Assembly: GCF_030463535.1 (NCBI RefSeq)
Contig: NC_132891.1
Coordinates: 11,815,949 to 11,879,948 of the forward strand
Direction of reading: 5' to 3'
Source of the DNA: Salminus brasiliensis
Taxonomy: Eukaryota; Chordata; Actinopteri; Characiformes; Bryconidae
DNA length: 64,000 bases
Under the pieces are notes generated by a model that did not search any database, was not told the origin of the DNA, and was given only the letters and a program-made list of their open reading frames with translations. A program made the position numbers and the translations under genes. Within the stretch, counting starts at the first letter, position 1, and every line of letters starts with the position of its first letter. Positions 44,905 through 55,597 of the stretch are shown here, one piece after another.

Positions 44905-45160
44905 TGGGATGGTTGACCAACATGACCATGCTGATATACTACTATGACCAGGCTGACCAAATTAGATAATCAGTTTAACCAGCTTGACAACCAGCTTATT
45001 CGAGTTATTCAGTCATGCTGGTAGATCAGCCAGTCCATCTAACTCAGATGAAAACATATAATACGCTGGTCAAGAGCTGTGCTGGTTAACTGGCTTAACC
45101 AGCTGTCTTTCCAGCTCAATGTATGTTTCCCCAGGATGACCAGCTTTTTGTAAGTTAAAT
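44905..45160. repeat. ACCAGC/GCTGGT-rich repeat
   Basis: Many short copies of GACCAGC, AACCAGCTTGAC and GCTGGT in both orientations. This resembles a dispersed fish element rich in inverted GCTGGT motifs. It abuts the satellite. Confidence 0.55.
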
Positions 45161-45391
45161 TAATTTATGTAGATTCTACATATTTTGTTAATGGGGAAAC
45201 TGATGTACACATTCTCAAGTAAGTGAATTTAACTCTCTTTTTCAGTGCAGGACAGACCTGTAACGCTTAACTGCTAATGCTCTCAGAATCACACTAGAGG
45301 GCAGTATTTAGGGTATTTTGATGGCAGCTGTTGGCAGTTTTAATAGAAAGGATGATGCTGACACAAACAAACTGGTATTAAGTCTTTCAGT

Positions 45392-45397
45392 TTTATT
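45392..45397 (-). terminator. guca2a: Guanylin gene polyadenylation signal
   Basis: AATAAA on the minus strand (TTTATT on +), about 360 nt past the stop codon. Confidence 0.55.
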
Positions 45398-45757
45398 AAT
45401 AGTGTGAATGTCTGGTATGCAATGTGTTGACATATGCTATATAAAATTGTTACAATTTGAAACGGTAAAAAAACTAATAAAATTTTACATATATACAGGT
45501 GGTTCATTACGGGATTGGGATTATTGGGATTATTGGGATATGTGGGATTCTTAAAACAAAACATACTTCTATTGTAACAGAGTGCAAGCCTTTGACAATG
45601 GAAATGGCACATACTGCATGCCTACTGCCTCTTTGGAAACGTAGCCTGCAGCTTTATCATGCATGCACTTTAGTGTTGCATAAAAACAAAAATAAAAAAA
45701 ATAATAATACAAAAATGGATCTGAAAAACTAAAGGAAATAAAAACTGTAGACCACGT

Positions 45758-45822
45758 TCAACAGCCGGTGCAAGCAGCGTATGCACAAATCTCACACACT
45801 CCTATACGGCTGGCAAGGCGTG
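45758..45822 (-). CDS. guca2a: Exon encoding mature guanylin peptide
   Basis: Acceptor TGTTTCCTGCAG. It encodes RLASRIGVCEICAYAACTGC and TGA. Cysteine pairing in the family is 1-3 and 2-4. AAYAACTGC-type endings are diagnostic of the family. The residues just before Gly-Val-Cys (ASRI) may include the cleavage site, which cannot be placed exactly from sequence. Confidence 0.93.
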
Positions 45823-47142
45823 CTGCAGGAAACACAAAAAGAAATGGTGTCCAGTTCAGCGAAATACTATCAGGAAAAGGATAAGCTGGCTTTATCAGGA
45901 AGAGGGTCAATATGAGCAAATATATAAACTTTTACTGTTTCACGTGCAATACCACCCCCCCCCCCTCCCCTCCCCCCTCTCCCCTCTCCCCTCTGCCCTC
46001 TGCTTACCAAGCCTGGAGAACGACGCTCGTGCGTTTTTGCTTCGGCACAGAGGCTGGAATTCTTCAGGAAGGTCTGGGTTGTCACACACCGCCACGGCAC
46101 TGATGGCAGCTCTGCGATTGCTCTGAGTGGCTGGGGCGTCTTTAGCCATGAGGGCCAAAAGTCTTTTCACTGACTCCAGCTGGAAGGAGAATTGTCCTTC
46201 CTGGAGGAAGAGGAAAGCATTTACAGTAAAATACGAGACAGTGCAAGATGAGGTGGTTTATATTGGTGGGGTAAAATAAAGTCTAGGGAAAGCTTTGCTA
46301 ATTCAATTTAATGACAACAAAAAGTATTGTTCCAAAAGAAAAAAAAAAAAACAATAAAAAAAAAAAAATACAAAAAATACCCAAATAATGAGCAACTTGT
46401 AGAGCTACTGCCGTGACCACGCCCCCTCCTTGCGTGCTCTCGGGCGCCGGAGTTTTAACGCCATGCCCCGCCTTCGACCACACGCTTAAGCTTCGATAGA
46501 GAGCATATAGCCGGACTACAAATCCCATGGGCAAGCTCTGTGCAAAGTCTCTGATGAACATACTTTTGCATACAATTTTTTGACGTTATCTTTTTTTATG
46601 GGGGCTGTTTTGCTAGTTCTGTTTTTTTCTGGACTTTTGCCTGATGTTTTGGTTCATTTGACTGTGTAGCTGTGTGCTGCTGCCTTCATTAAAATCTCCC
46701 TACCTGTGCTTGTATCATGTCCCCAATAAGTGGTTCCATTAAAGCTGCAGTTCATCAGGCTCTGTTTCTCTCCTTCTTATGCACTCTTGGTCTAAAATTC
46801 TCTTATGAAGTTTCTTGCAAATGAGCTTGACTAGAAGACTAGATTAATGAGTACAGTGTGTACACAATCACTAATCCAATGATTGGTAGTAATGTAGCTG
46901 GCTAGCAATAACTTCTACATGTCTTACTCTCAGGAATGTCCCTTAAAACCTTTTAGCTGCAATCACTGCACCTGCAACTGTACTATTAAAGCACCACCAG
47001 AAGGCTGTTGGGTTAATTTAACAGTGATGCAGGTATAACAGTATCTCCAGTCATGAAGGTAAATACTTACTTGAACATTAACAGCATCTGAGGTCAAGCT
47101 GACGGCCAGAATCAGTAGGACAGTGAGTAGTAACGTCTTCAT
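45758..47142 (-). CDS. guca2a: Guanylin-family prepropeptide
   Basis: Secreted peptide precursor; guanylins activate the receptor guanylate cyclase GC-C in gut and kidney epithelium and drive salt and water secretion. Exons: 47142-47071, 46200-46008, 45822-45758. The joins are GT-AG in consistent phase, 330 nt, 109 residues plus stop. Residues 1-21 or so (MKTLLLTVLLILAVSLTSDA) form a signal peptide. The prodomain has GQFSFQLESVKRLLAL and NPDLPEEFQPLC, as in vertebrate proguanylins. The C-terminus GVCEICAYAACTGC carries the four cysteines of guanylin with no residue after the last Cys, which fits guanylin better than uroguanylin or renoguanylin (extra Leu). The a/b symbol is my best guess. Confidence 0.92.
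45950..46001. repeat. C-rich pyrimidine tract beside guanylin exon 2 donor
   Basis: A run of CCCCCCCCCCTCCCCTCCCC type immediately downstream (in transcript terms) of the exon 2 donor. On the transcribed RNA it is a G-rich tract that might form a quadruplex. Confidence 0.7.
46201..47070. other. guca2a: Guanylin intron 1
   Basis: Noncoding. It contains two A-rich runs near 46339-46375 and a short GC-rich stretch near 46420-46480 with CACGCCCCCTCC and CCATGCCCCGCC, possible Sp/KLF-type GC boxes. Functional status unknown. Confidence 0.4.
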
Positions 47143-47216
47143 CTTTAGCTCGGCCTGGATCTGAATGCAGCCTACTTCTCAAGCTTCTGTGTTCTGCACA
47201 TTCTCTGTCTCACTCC

Positions 47217-47223
47217 TTTTATA
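47217..47223 (-). promoter_or_regulatory. guca2a: TATA box of guanylin gene
   Basis: TATAAAA on the minus strand, 75 nt upstream of the ATG at 47142, predicts a transcription start near 47190. A TATA promoter fits a strongly tissue-restricted hormone gene. Confidence 0.7.
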
Positions 47224-47407
47224 CAGTTTCCTCTCCCTTCCTTCCTATATGCTCTACGCCCCATGATTAAGCTAGTTAATAAACTGCAAGGCGATTTACA
47301 ATACAGGCGTGAAAGTCACTTTATTGCTCTAGGGAACGTGGGAGGAAACGTGGGAGAGACAAACATTCAGCGCTAAGGTTAAACGTTAATAATAATGGAA
47401 TATCCTG

Positions 47408-47460
47408 TAACACACACACACACATACACACACACATATACACACACATATACACACATG
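47408..47460. repeat. CA/CATA microsatellite
   Basis: Imperfect ACACACACACATACACACAC-type repeat upstream of the guanylin gene. Confidence 0.85.
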
Positions 47461-47884
47461 CCAGTGATGTACTTTTAATTGTTACAATTTCTAGATAAAT
47501 GAACAGGAATAAAAATATTAGCAATGATTGAATGTTGATAATTATTTTGGTTAAATGGTCTTTTGTAAAGGGTACCAATGAAATAAACACTGATATAATG
47601 GAATTTCAGCAATTTTAGTATATATTCTTCATATAACCTCAGATGCTGTCCAGCGATTTGTCTTCTGTCCAGCCCGTTTACGCACAAATAACACATTTGA
47701 ACTCTGGTCTGGTAGGTACAGTGGCAATGGCATAAGACACTGGCAAACAAGGTCAGAGCACAGTGATACCGATTAGCGGCAATGACTGAAAGTTTCGGGG
47801 TGGTAATGAGGACTGCAGGGGTTGCACTTATTAATTTAAACTGGTGATTTAACTTTAAAAAAGTTTGTTAACTTCTTGTATTTT

Positions 47885-48110
47885 ACATTCATCCATCCAT
47901 CTTCTTAACACTGTTTTCTAGTCAAGGTTGTGGTGAGTTCAGGGCAGGAAATACCCCCTGAACAGGTCACCAGTCCAGGGGGTATTCCAATTCACCTACC
48001 ATGTGTATTATTGGAAGGCGTGAGGAAACACATCAAACACCTCACAGACAGTGGCAGGGGCAGGATTGAACCCCTGGAGCTCTGTTACACCTGCACTACC
48101 TGTGAAAAAA
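47885..48110 (-). mobile_element. Decayed SINE/LINE-tail repeat
   Basis: CATCCATCCATCTTCTTAAC, CACCAGTCCAGGGGGTATTC and GATTGAACCCCTGGAGCTC match, in order, a widespread fish repeat as I remember it, and the sequence looks like a reverse-oriented relative of the segment at about 3905-4130. Family name uncertain. Confidence 0.55.
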
Positions 48111-49780
48111 ATACACATGATTTTTAACTCCTCAGAGCCACCAGTGGTTTTGGGCTTTTCCCCCACTGTTACAACTTAGGAGCAACTCTGCCAGTTTCGA
48201 CTGCTTTGCATGTAGTTACCGATTAGTTATCCTTAGGGTGTAATAAAAGTCACAGAGCAAAAGAGGTTAACTTATGCTAAATTAAGTTCATTGAACTCTG
48301 AACTGTTTTTTAGAACCTTGAGAAAACTAAAAAACTCCTAGAAGCAAATGTCTGATCTTTAAAAAGTTATACATCAACACTTTTACACTGTTGGTCGAGT
48401 GCATAGAGTATAGAGCCAGCAGAACCATCAAGTTAACAAGAAAGACGGCTGAAGTACTGAGAACAGGAGAGACCGTAGAGATGGTCAGAAGAGGAACAGG
48501 ACTACTTAACTTACTCTACTTAAGACAGGTACCGTTTTACACAAGCTGAAGCAAGAGCAGACATGGTTGGATGACCTGGAACTGGAGATGATCCACGGAC
48601 CATAGGGCCTACAGTGACTGCCAAAAACCTCAACCTCTGTATCAGACTACACTTGAGCTGGAACCAGGACTGGATGCTAAACAGAACTTAGGGCTGGAGA
48701 CAACAGAGAGCCTGGACAAACCTGTACCCAAAATGAAGGTGTGTGGGATGGGAATTATTTCTTTGTGGATTCAGGAACTCAAATTTGACCTGGAGAAAGG
48801 CTGAAAAGCCACCAGCAGTCTTGGTTGTCAGTATCCCTCTCCTGTGCTAGAATGATACTATACTCATGAGCACTGTTTGTAAGTCAGCGCACCAGGACTG
48901 ATTAATGCCTTCTCGGAAAGAGGAGTTCCTTTTAAATAGGTAAAGTAAGCACTAAAGAAAAAACTCATCCAGCTGGAGGCCTGTCATATTTCCTTGTATG
49001 AGAAGGCAGATGACCCAGGATGAAAGTGAGGGAAGCAGATAAAGAGGCAGGAGAGCTTATTGGGGAACTATTTGGCAGAGATGAGGCGCTGTATCATTCT
49101 CATGTTCTCATTTTATGCCACATTGAGCCAGAAAATTTCATTTTGCAGTCCAGTCATCTGTGCTTGTTGCAGAAGCGTAATTGCAACATTAATGATTGAA
49201 GTCTTCTGGGGTTCCAAAGGCAGTAGGCTGCAACTGTGGGTGAGCTTAATCAAGTATATCCATGACGGATTGTCATTACAGGAAGACAGGTTTATAAAAC
49301 CAGCAGATGAATCAATACAGGATGAAGCCATTCAGGCAAATAAGGGCAGGACACTGAGGCATGAGGAACTAGGAACTAAGATAAACACAAGACACATGAA
49401 ATAACACTTACATGTTGATAACAGACATAAAACTTGTTGTTAAAAAAAAACATTGTGCTGACTTTATTGTTTTATTCATCCAGTGCTATGAGTATGCAGT
49501 GTTGTGAGTATGCAAGGCTTTGCATAGAGCAGTACAACATTAAACAGACAATGTTTCACTCAAAATTATAATTTGAGTTAATAAAATAAAGAAATAAATA
49601 AAACCAGTTTAATTGCTTTCTAACACATTAAGTAAATCGTACATTACTTAATTTTACAGTCAAACTCAAACCTCTTGGATGTTTTCTCCCATTCTTTGCT
49701 TTTATGAATGCAATCATGGTCAGCCTTTTTGTTTTTATAAGCAGATTTCTACAAAGTAATGTCCATTAAATAAAAAATAT
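48111..49780. other. Intergenic DNA, nothing assignable
   Basis: Read on both strands; only short open frames with no recognised protein. The longest (49060-49404, + strand) has no recognisable motif. Confidence 0.45.
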
Positions 49781-49794
49781 ATAGTGTAAAATAA

Positions 49795-50080
49795 GTGATT
49801 GCATAAATATTCACCCCCTTTAAAGTGACTGACCTAATTCGAGGTCCAGGCAGTGGATGCTACTAGTCTCACAATTAGTGCAATGGAAATCATCTTAGTG
49901 CAGCGAATGTGTCTCATTTGATTGTAGTGTAAAGACACCTGTCAGGAAGGTCCAGTCACTGGTTAATCAGTATTCCTGGCTACAAATACACCATGAAGAC
50001 TTAAAAACACTCCACACAACTCGTCAGAGAAAACGTCACTGAAGAGTGTGAGTCAGGATGGACACAAAAAATTCCCCCGA
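49795..50080 (+). mobile_element. DNA transposon relic (5' end)
   Basis: TGATTGCATAAATATTCACC, GAAGGTCCAGTCACTGGTTA and the following GTCAG/GATGG segments match the terminal and 5' leader part of a common fish Tc1/mariner-like element as I remember it. No open transposase frame. Confidence 0.55.
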
Positions 50081-50309
50081 AGTTCAGTTTAATCTATCAT
50101 TAAGAAATGGGAGGAATATGGCAAGTGTAAATCTGCCTAGAGTCGTCCTCACAAACCGAGTGACCATGAAAAAGATATTTATAGCCACAAATAATTTTAC
50201 ATTAAACTAATGAGTTGGACTAAATGAAATTAACATTTTAATTTGTGGCACAAGTAAAATAAACATTGAGAAAGCAGCGTTATTTAATGTGAAAAATAGA
50301 TGGAAAGAC

Positions 50310-50635
50310 ATTGATTAGTCATAACATTAGCACCACTGACAAGTGAAGTGAAAAACACTGATTATCTTCATCTACAGCAGCATCTGTCAAGGTGGATTTA
50401 TTAGAAAGTGAGTGAACAGCCAGTTCTTGAAGCTGATGTGTTAAAAGCAGGGAAAACAGACAATAATAAGATTCTGAGATACTTTGACTAGGTCCATATT
50501 GTGACGGCTAGATCCTGGATCAGACCATCTCCAAAACATCGGGCAGATCCTGTGGGATTTCCTGGTATGCAGTGGTCAGTACCCATAAAAAGTGCTCCAA
50601 GGAAGGACAACCTGCTTTGTGCCTTACAGGGTTAA
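50310..50635 (+). mobile_element. Tc1-like transposon relic, family B
   Basis: TTGATTAGTCATAACATTAG (terminal region), TTCTTGAAGCTGATGTGTTA, TGACGGCTAGATCCTGGATC and GGTATGCAGTGGTCAGTACC are in the order of a known fish Tc1-like element. An inverted relative lies at about 60580-60915. The coding part is decayed. Confidence 0.7.
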
Positions 50636-50705
50636 TTATTGGCATGTTATAATGTTACCAGCTTACTCAAAGCATATACAACAATCATCCTAAATTTACA
50701 TACAG

Positions 50706-50960
50706 TTTATTAAAAGAGTTTATTATTTAATATTCATGTGCATGCATTCACATTGCATTAAAAAAACACAGACCTGACACATTTCAGGTCACCCCTCACA
50801 CCAAGGTACATGTCCCAGATGTATAGACATATATTTAGAATCTGAACGCAAACCATTCTATTATCATGTGCTAGAGCTGATCCAAGTGAGCTACGTGTCA
50901 AGGCACTTAAAAGTTAACTTTTAATTAAGACATTTAGTCCATATGTATACAGGGTCATAT

Positions 50961-50994
<34 letters not shown>

Positions 50995-51207
50995 TATTTG
51001 ATGAAATATATGCTCGCTATTGCATTTTTAAAGACCATAATTCTGGTTAAAAACATATCTAGCACATGCCAGTTAAAATATGTTCTTAATGAGAGGCATT
51101 CATTTTCATATCAACATTTACAACACAAATAGAGCATCATTAGTTCAGATTCCCTTAAATGAAATGAGAACACCATGTATGTCCTCACATATGAGCCACA
51201 GATTTCC
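50706..51207 (-). other. lactbl1: lactbl1 3'UTR with polyadenylation signals
   Basis: After the TAA stop, AATAAA on the minus strand occurs at 50706-50711 and 50719-50724, about 490 nt downstream. No ORF in between. Confidence 0.55.
50945..50993. repeat. GA microsatellite
   Basis: AGAGAGAGAGAGAGAGAG with a single CG interruption, in the lactbl1 3'UTR region. Confidence 0.9.
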
Positions 51208-52186
51208 TTAATTGGTAAAAATGGGTTTGTTCGGTATGCGCATCACTTTGTAAGTGTTTAAGCCAGGGGCATCAAATCCAGGCGAACGGTTCTTCTTGGT
51301 AAATCTGTAAAAGTTTAACAGCTGTCTGTCCTGGGATTCCAGTGAAACGGAAGCAGTACTGACTTTTAACTCACATGGATACTCCTTCTCAAAGACCACC
51401 CGGAACACCCTTTCAGCTAAGTAACTTAGCTTCCAAGTTCTGTACTTCAGAGGGACCATTGCATCCACCTCTGGCCCAAACTGCTGCATAGAAAGCACCC
51501 CTCCTGACCCAGCTTTGATCTCATAGAAGGTGATGTTGCTGTAGGTGAAGTAGCCCACATAGGGAGCTGGATCAGTAGGTGGGATAAGGACACGAGGTGC
51601 GTCTCTGAAGGCACGCTCCATGGCAGGGATGAGGTAACTGTAGGCCGTGGCCACAAGGTCCTTGTTGGTCGGCTTTGTTCCAGCCATCAAAATGACTAAG
51701 CCTAGCTTTAGACGTGGAACGAGAGACAGGGTGGCTGAGTAGCCGTCCAAATCTCCATCTTTACGGATAATCTCATACTCCAGCTGCTGGTATATCTCCC
51801 AAGGTGTCCCTGTTTGGTTTGCAAAGTAGTTGGTGTCACAGCGGAGGAGAGGTGTCAGCATGGTCTTGAGGGTGTCATCCCGGAGCACTCGGTGGTTGTA
51901 TGCCCCCAGCAGGACCATCGCCAACTTGGCCATGTCAGCTGCGGTGGAGTACATCTGTCCCGAGGGCTGATACCAGCCGAGGTCGTAGAGGGGCACGGGC
52001 TGTCCACTCGAGTAAACGCCCACTGCCATCTGGCTCTCGGTGTCTGAAGTGATGTCAAAGCTGGTGTCCTCCATGCCTAATGGCTGGAGGATATTCTCAG
52101 TCAGCCAGCTCTGGTAATCAGTTCCTGCTACCTTTTCTGCCAATACGTGGGCCAGCAGAGAGAAGGCCAGGTTACTGTAGTGGCAT
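51208..52186 (-). CDS. lactbl1: lactbl1 terminal exon, C-terminal half of enzyme domain
   Basis: The largest coding exon (979 nt). It starts CHYSNLAFSLLAHVLAEKVA, giving the YSN motif, then PLGMEDTSF (a family-wide motif) and YSTAADMAKL. A C-terminal extension of about 150 residues after the lactamase fold (TYSNITFYEI to PNKPIFTN) matches the LACTBL1 type. Confidence 0.92.
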
Positions 52187-55100
52187 CTGGGGACAGAGAG
52201 GAGGAAGGGATATCACTGTCAAAGAGAGCAGACTCAAGAGTGTTGCTGCCCAACCCTGCCTCTGGAGAACTACCTTTGTGGAGAGCTTTAGCACCATTCC
52301 TAATTTAACACACTTGATCCAGCTAATCTAAGTCTTCCGGAGCATCTGAATGTTGCAGCCAGGTGAGTAACTGTAGATTAGGGTCGCAACTAAACTCTGC
52401 AGGAGGGCAGATCCTCCTCCTTGGCACTATGCTTATCTGTGGTATATACAATTTTAAGTGTTTAATTAGTGCTTAAAGATCTGAGGGCTCTGTGCACTAG
52501 ATAGATTAATCTCATCAGATATCTGTCACGCTCTCTATGAACTGATGAGGCAAGGTAATGCAGGGACAATGCAAAATGTGCTATGCATGGAGTTCCCTGA
52601 GCCCAAAGTTGCAAAGTCGGTCACCTACTTTGTTCCTGGGTCTGCCACGAGAACATCGTCCTGTAACAAGTCAACTGCAGCCTGAGTTTCGCCATTCCAG
52701 AGAAGAGTGGTCCCTCTGAGTCGCCTGGGTAACCCTGCAGTCAGTGGTGGATTGTATTAGACAACTTTACGTGCAATCAATAATTTCATTTAGGCATTTA
52801 ATCAGTAAATGTGATTCAAGCAGCACTAACATTTTGGTCAGTGGTGTCATTGTTTCCTGCATGATCACACCAATATGATCTTCGTTCCAGAATGAACTCA
52901 CCGAATGGTCTGTTAAGGACACTGCTAGTCTAATTCTGAACAGCCAGTCTAAGAAGATCCTGTTCTGTAATGTATTTTCAGACGGAAGAGCTGATTACAG
53001 CAACCACAGTGAGTCCACATTTAGAAACTCTTTAGCTCAATCCAGGCTTCACCTTTTATCTTTTTACATTTATAGTGACCGCAACAGACTGCCATAATCG
53101 TCTCAGGTCGAGGTCAGCTGGCTCACTGAAATGCATCTAGCTCAAATTCTGTGTCAAGTGCCACTTTGACTTTTTGTGAACACTCTAGGGCATAGTTAGC
53201 CGGTCTGAGTTTACTGTATACCTGATTCTCTTATGAGCAGATTCACAGTGTATGCCAGAATGACTAGTATGGGAAACTCAAAGGATCTAACACTGACCTG
53301 ATAGTTGACTAGCCATTCTCCTGAGAGTGACAGAGGGGACGCGAAACGGCGTCTCACCACTGCTCCTGAAGGACCCTCCGTCTGGAAGAGACTTCGGTTC
53401 TGAAACCCTCTCCTTTCCCAGGGGGTTCTTTATGGTGAAATTCTTTACATACTTCCCCAGAGGGTCGTCCAGAGAGCCCACTTTGCCTTCCTCCCACAAC
53501 TTGTACAGCATTAGAGTGGGGAAGATCTTAGATAGACTGGCAATTCTGTGCAATTCAGTGTAGAAATGTGCGAGAGTGTGTATTAGATGGATTGCAAACA
53601 CATTGTTTTTATGGACTGTGCAGCATTTATATAAAAATGATATGCAGGATAAGTATATGGTTTCCTCACCTGTAGACTGTGTACTCGTTGGGTGGGGGAG
53701 ACGTTGGGTCACTGGCATTTCTTCTGCCAAAGTTTCCATTCCACAGCACTGAGTCATTATATATGACAATGGCTGAGATTGCTGGCAGTCTAGTTGCATC
53801 AATGCTGTTCCTCAAAAGAGCATCAACCTAGATAAGAGCAGATTTTTGGGCCTATTAAATTATTTTTCAAGGTGATTGAACAAGCACTGGGGCACTGTGT
53901 ATTTGTTGATAGCATTGTTCTTCGAATACAGTCTTGGAGGACTGGTATCCAGCACACCTTGGTGATTTCCTGATAATAAATTCACAAAACTGTCCTGGAT
54001 ACCAGCCCCTCAGGACCAGTATCGAAGAGTCCTGGTTTAGAGTATTTTACTGAGATCACTAAATGCAGTATCAATGCAGTAAATGTTTTCTATGCTGTTT
54101 CTATGTTCTATAGTTGTTCAATATTATTGATCTAGAATCTGTTATTTCCTTGTCATGGTTTGGTTTCACACCACACAGCCTGACCTTTTCCAAAGCCTCC
54201 ATGAGGACTGGTATGGGATGCTCCAGTGGTGCTGGTTCCGGAAAGCGTGGGCACAGCTTTTCCTTTTTTACCTCTTGAACTTTTGTATCAGCCACTGAAA
54301 CACAAGAGAGGAGATATGCTATGAACAAAATTATTGGGACACCTGCTCATGCATTATTTCTTTAAAAATCATGGATATTAAAGAGTCTATCCTGCTTTTG
54401 TTGGAGCTACTGTTTCTACTGCCCACAGAAGGGTTTCTACTAGTTTTTGGAGCCCTGCTGTGAGGATTTTAATTGCATTCAGCTACAAGAGCAATAATGA
54501 GGTCAGGACATTAGATGATCCCCATCCTACTTCATCCCCTACTCATCCCAAAAGTATTGGCTGGAGCACCACCATTCCAGAGAACCCAGTTCCACTGCTC
54601 GACAGCTCAATGCTGGGGGGCTTTTTACCCCTGATATTTATACCCCAAATATTTATCTTAGTTTTTTTTACATTAGTTATCCATACAGTCTAAATGCTGA
54701 AATGTAATTAGGACATTCAGTCAACTTCTGGCTGTTATCGTGAAATATTAATATCGCATTTACAGTTACGTAATGCAGTGTGGATGTGGAATGGAGGGGA
54801 ACGTTAGGGAGGGTACTCATCATAATGGAGTCTTTTATGTTCACTCTGAACTTCCCTCCCCCAAGTGATAATCAGGCTTTCCAGTGCAAAGTAATCTGCG
54901 AGCCACTATGTCAAGCTTTGTGTAATCCCCAGGCTTCCCCTGCAAACGATCAATTAAGCATAAGGAGATCAAAAAGCCAAATGTACAAATGTACTTGCAG
55001 GCATTAAGTGCACTGTAAGCACCTTTTTCAAATGTCATGCCCCACTTTGAGTAAACCGAAATCCATATTTGCTACTAATAGTGAACATGACTCTGAAGCT

Positions 55101-55597
55101 GAGGTGTGCAAACTTGCATATTTAGAGAGTCCTGCTCATTACAACACAGCATTTTTCCATTCTCACCTGGTTTTGCTTTGGGAAGCCTGTACTGCCAAAT
55201 GAAACAGCCAGTCATGGTAAGAGAGAGTAGGAGGAAGAAGACCATGCCCAGTTTGGTCCACTTCACCTTCATAGTGGGTGTTGGGTCCACTGGTCTGGAA
55301 GGAATAAAACATTCAAGAGAGAAGCTGCAGTTAACAATATTCAGTTCTTGGAGTAACATCCAGTGATGCCCCACTATCCAATGATGTTCAGTGTCATCCA
55401 GAACTTCCACAATACTATTCCAAGAAGAACAATCCCCAACCTCTAAAGCAAAAAATACTTTATACATTATTATTTTTTAAAATATTTTCCCAGTTAGAAT
55501 GTTCTCCTTACCTCAAAGTATGATCTGCCGAGACACTCAAGGAAACAGGCTGGCCATCATCATACAGTTCTACTTGGTTCCCAGATGAGTCCACCAT
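51208..55597 (-). CDS. lactbl1: Beta-lactamase-like protein 1 (LACTBL1)
   Basis: Putative serine-hydrolase of the class C beta-lactamase/penicillin-binding-like fold; the physiological substrate of vertebrate LACTBL1 is, to my knowledge, not established. Exons: 55597-55512, 55294-55167, 54294-54185, 53827-53670, 53545-53298, 52734-52629, 52186-51208. All joins are GT-AG, phases agree, 1815 nt, 604 residues plus TAA. One hydrophobic segment (about residues 44-62, LGMVFFLLLSLTMTGCFIW) suggests a type II membrane anchor with the enzyme domain outside the cytosol. Catalytic-type motifs: S164-L-S-K167 (SxxK) and Y282-S-N284 (YxN). The place of the usual third K/H-[ST]-G motif is filled by K421-D-G423. 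Met37 (MKVKWTK) could be an alternative start; Met1 at 55597 is chosen because the frame stays open across the splice. No disruptions. Confidence 0.9.
52225..52445. mobile_element. Decayed palindromic MITE in lactbl1 intron
   Basis: CCCAACCCTGCCTCTGGAGA at the left and GGGCAGATCCTCCTCCTTGG at the right are inverted relatives. The interior has CACACTTGATCCAGCTAATC and AACTAAACTCTGCAGGAGGG, typical of a fish palindromic element also seen at 12633 and 18390. Confidence 0.6.
53298..53545 (-). CDS. lactbl1: lactbl1 exon with SxxK motif
   Basis: Encodes IASLSKIFPTLMLYKLWEEG, where the Ser and Lys of SLSK match the nucleophile and general base of class C beta-lactamases, then DDPLGKYVKNFTIKNP and a Ser/Thr/Arg-rich helix region ending SGG. 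Confidence 0.9.
53920..54035. mobile_element. Short palindromic MITE in lactbl1 intron
   Basis: TTCGAATACAGTCTTGGAGG at the left is mirrored by CTCAGGACCAGTATCGAAGA at the right, so the element can fold into a hairpin of about 110 bp. Confidence 0.6.
54318..54660 (+). mobile_element. Nonautonomous DNA transposon relic, copy 2
   Basis: Shares ATTATTGGGACACCTGCTCA, CTCATCCCAAAAGTATTGG and CATTCCAGAGAACCCAGTTC with the copy at 9285-9545, in the same order, and extends farther (GCTCAATGCTGGGGGGCTTT). It sits in a lactbl1 intron. Confidence 0.75.

Noticed and set aside
49060-49404. A 114-codon plus-strand open frame.
   Set aside because: It has no known motif, no splice or promoter context and an unremarkable length for AT-balanced DNA.
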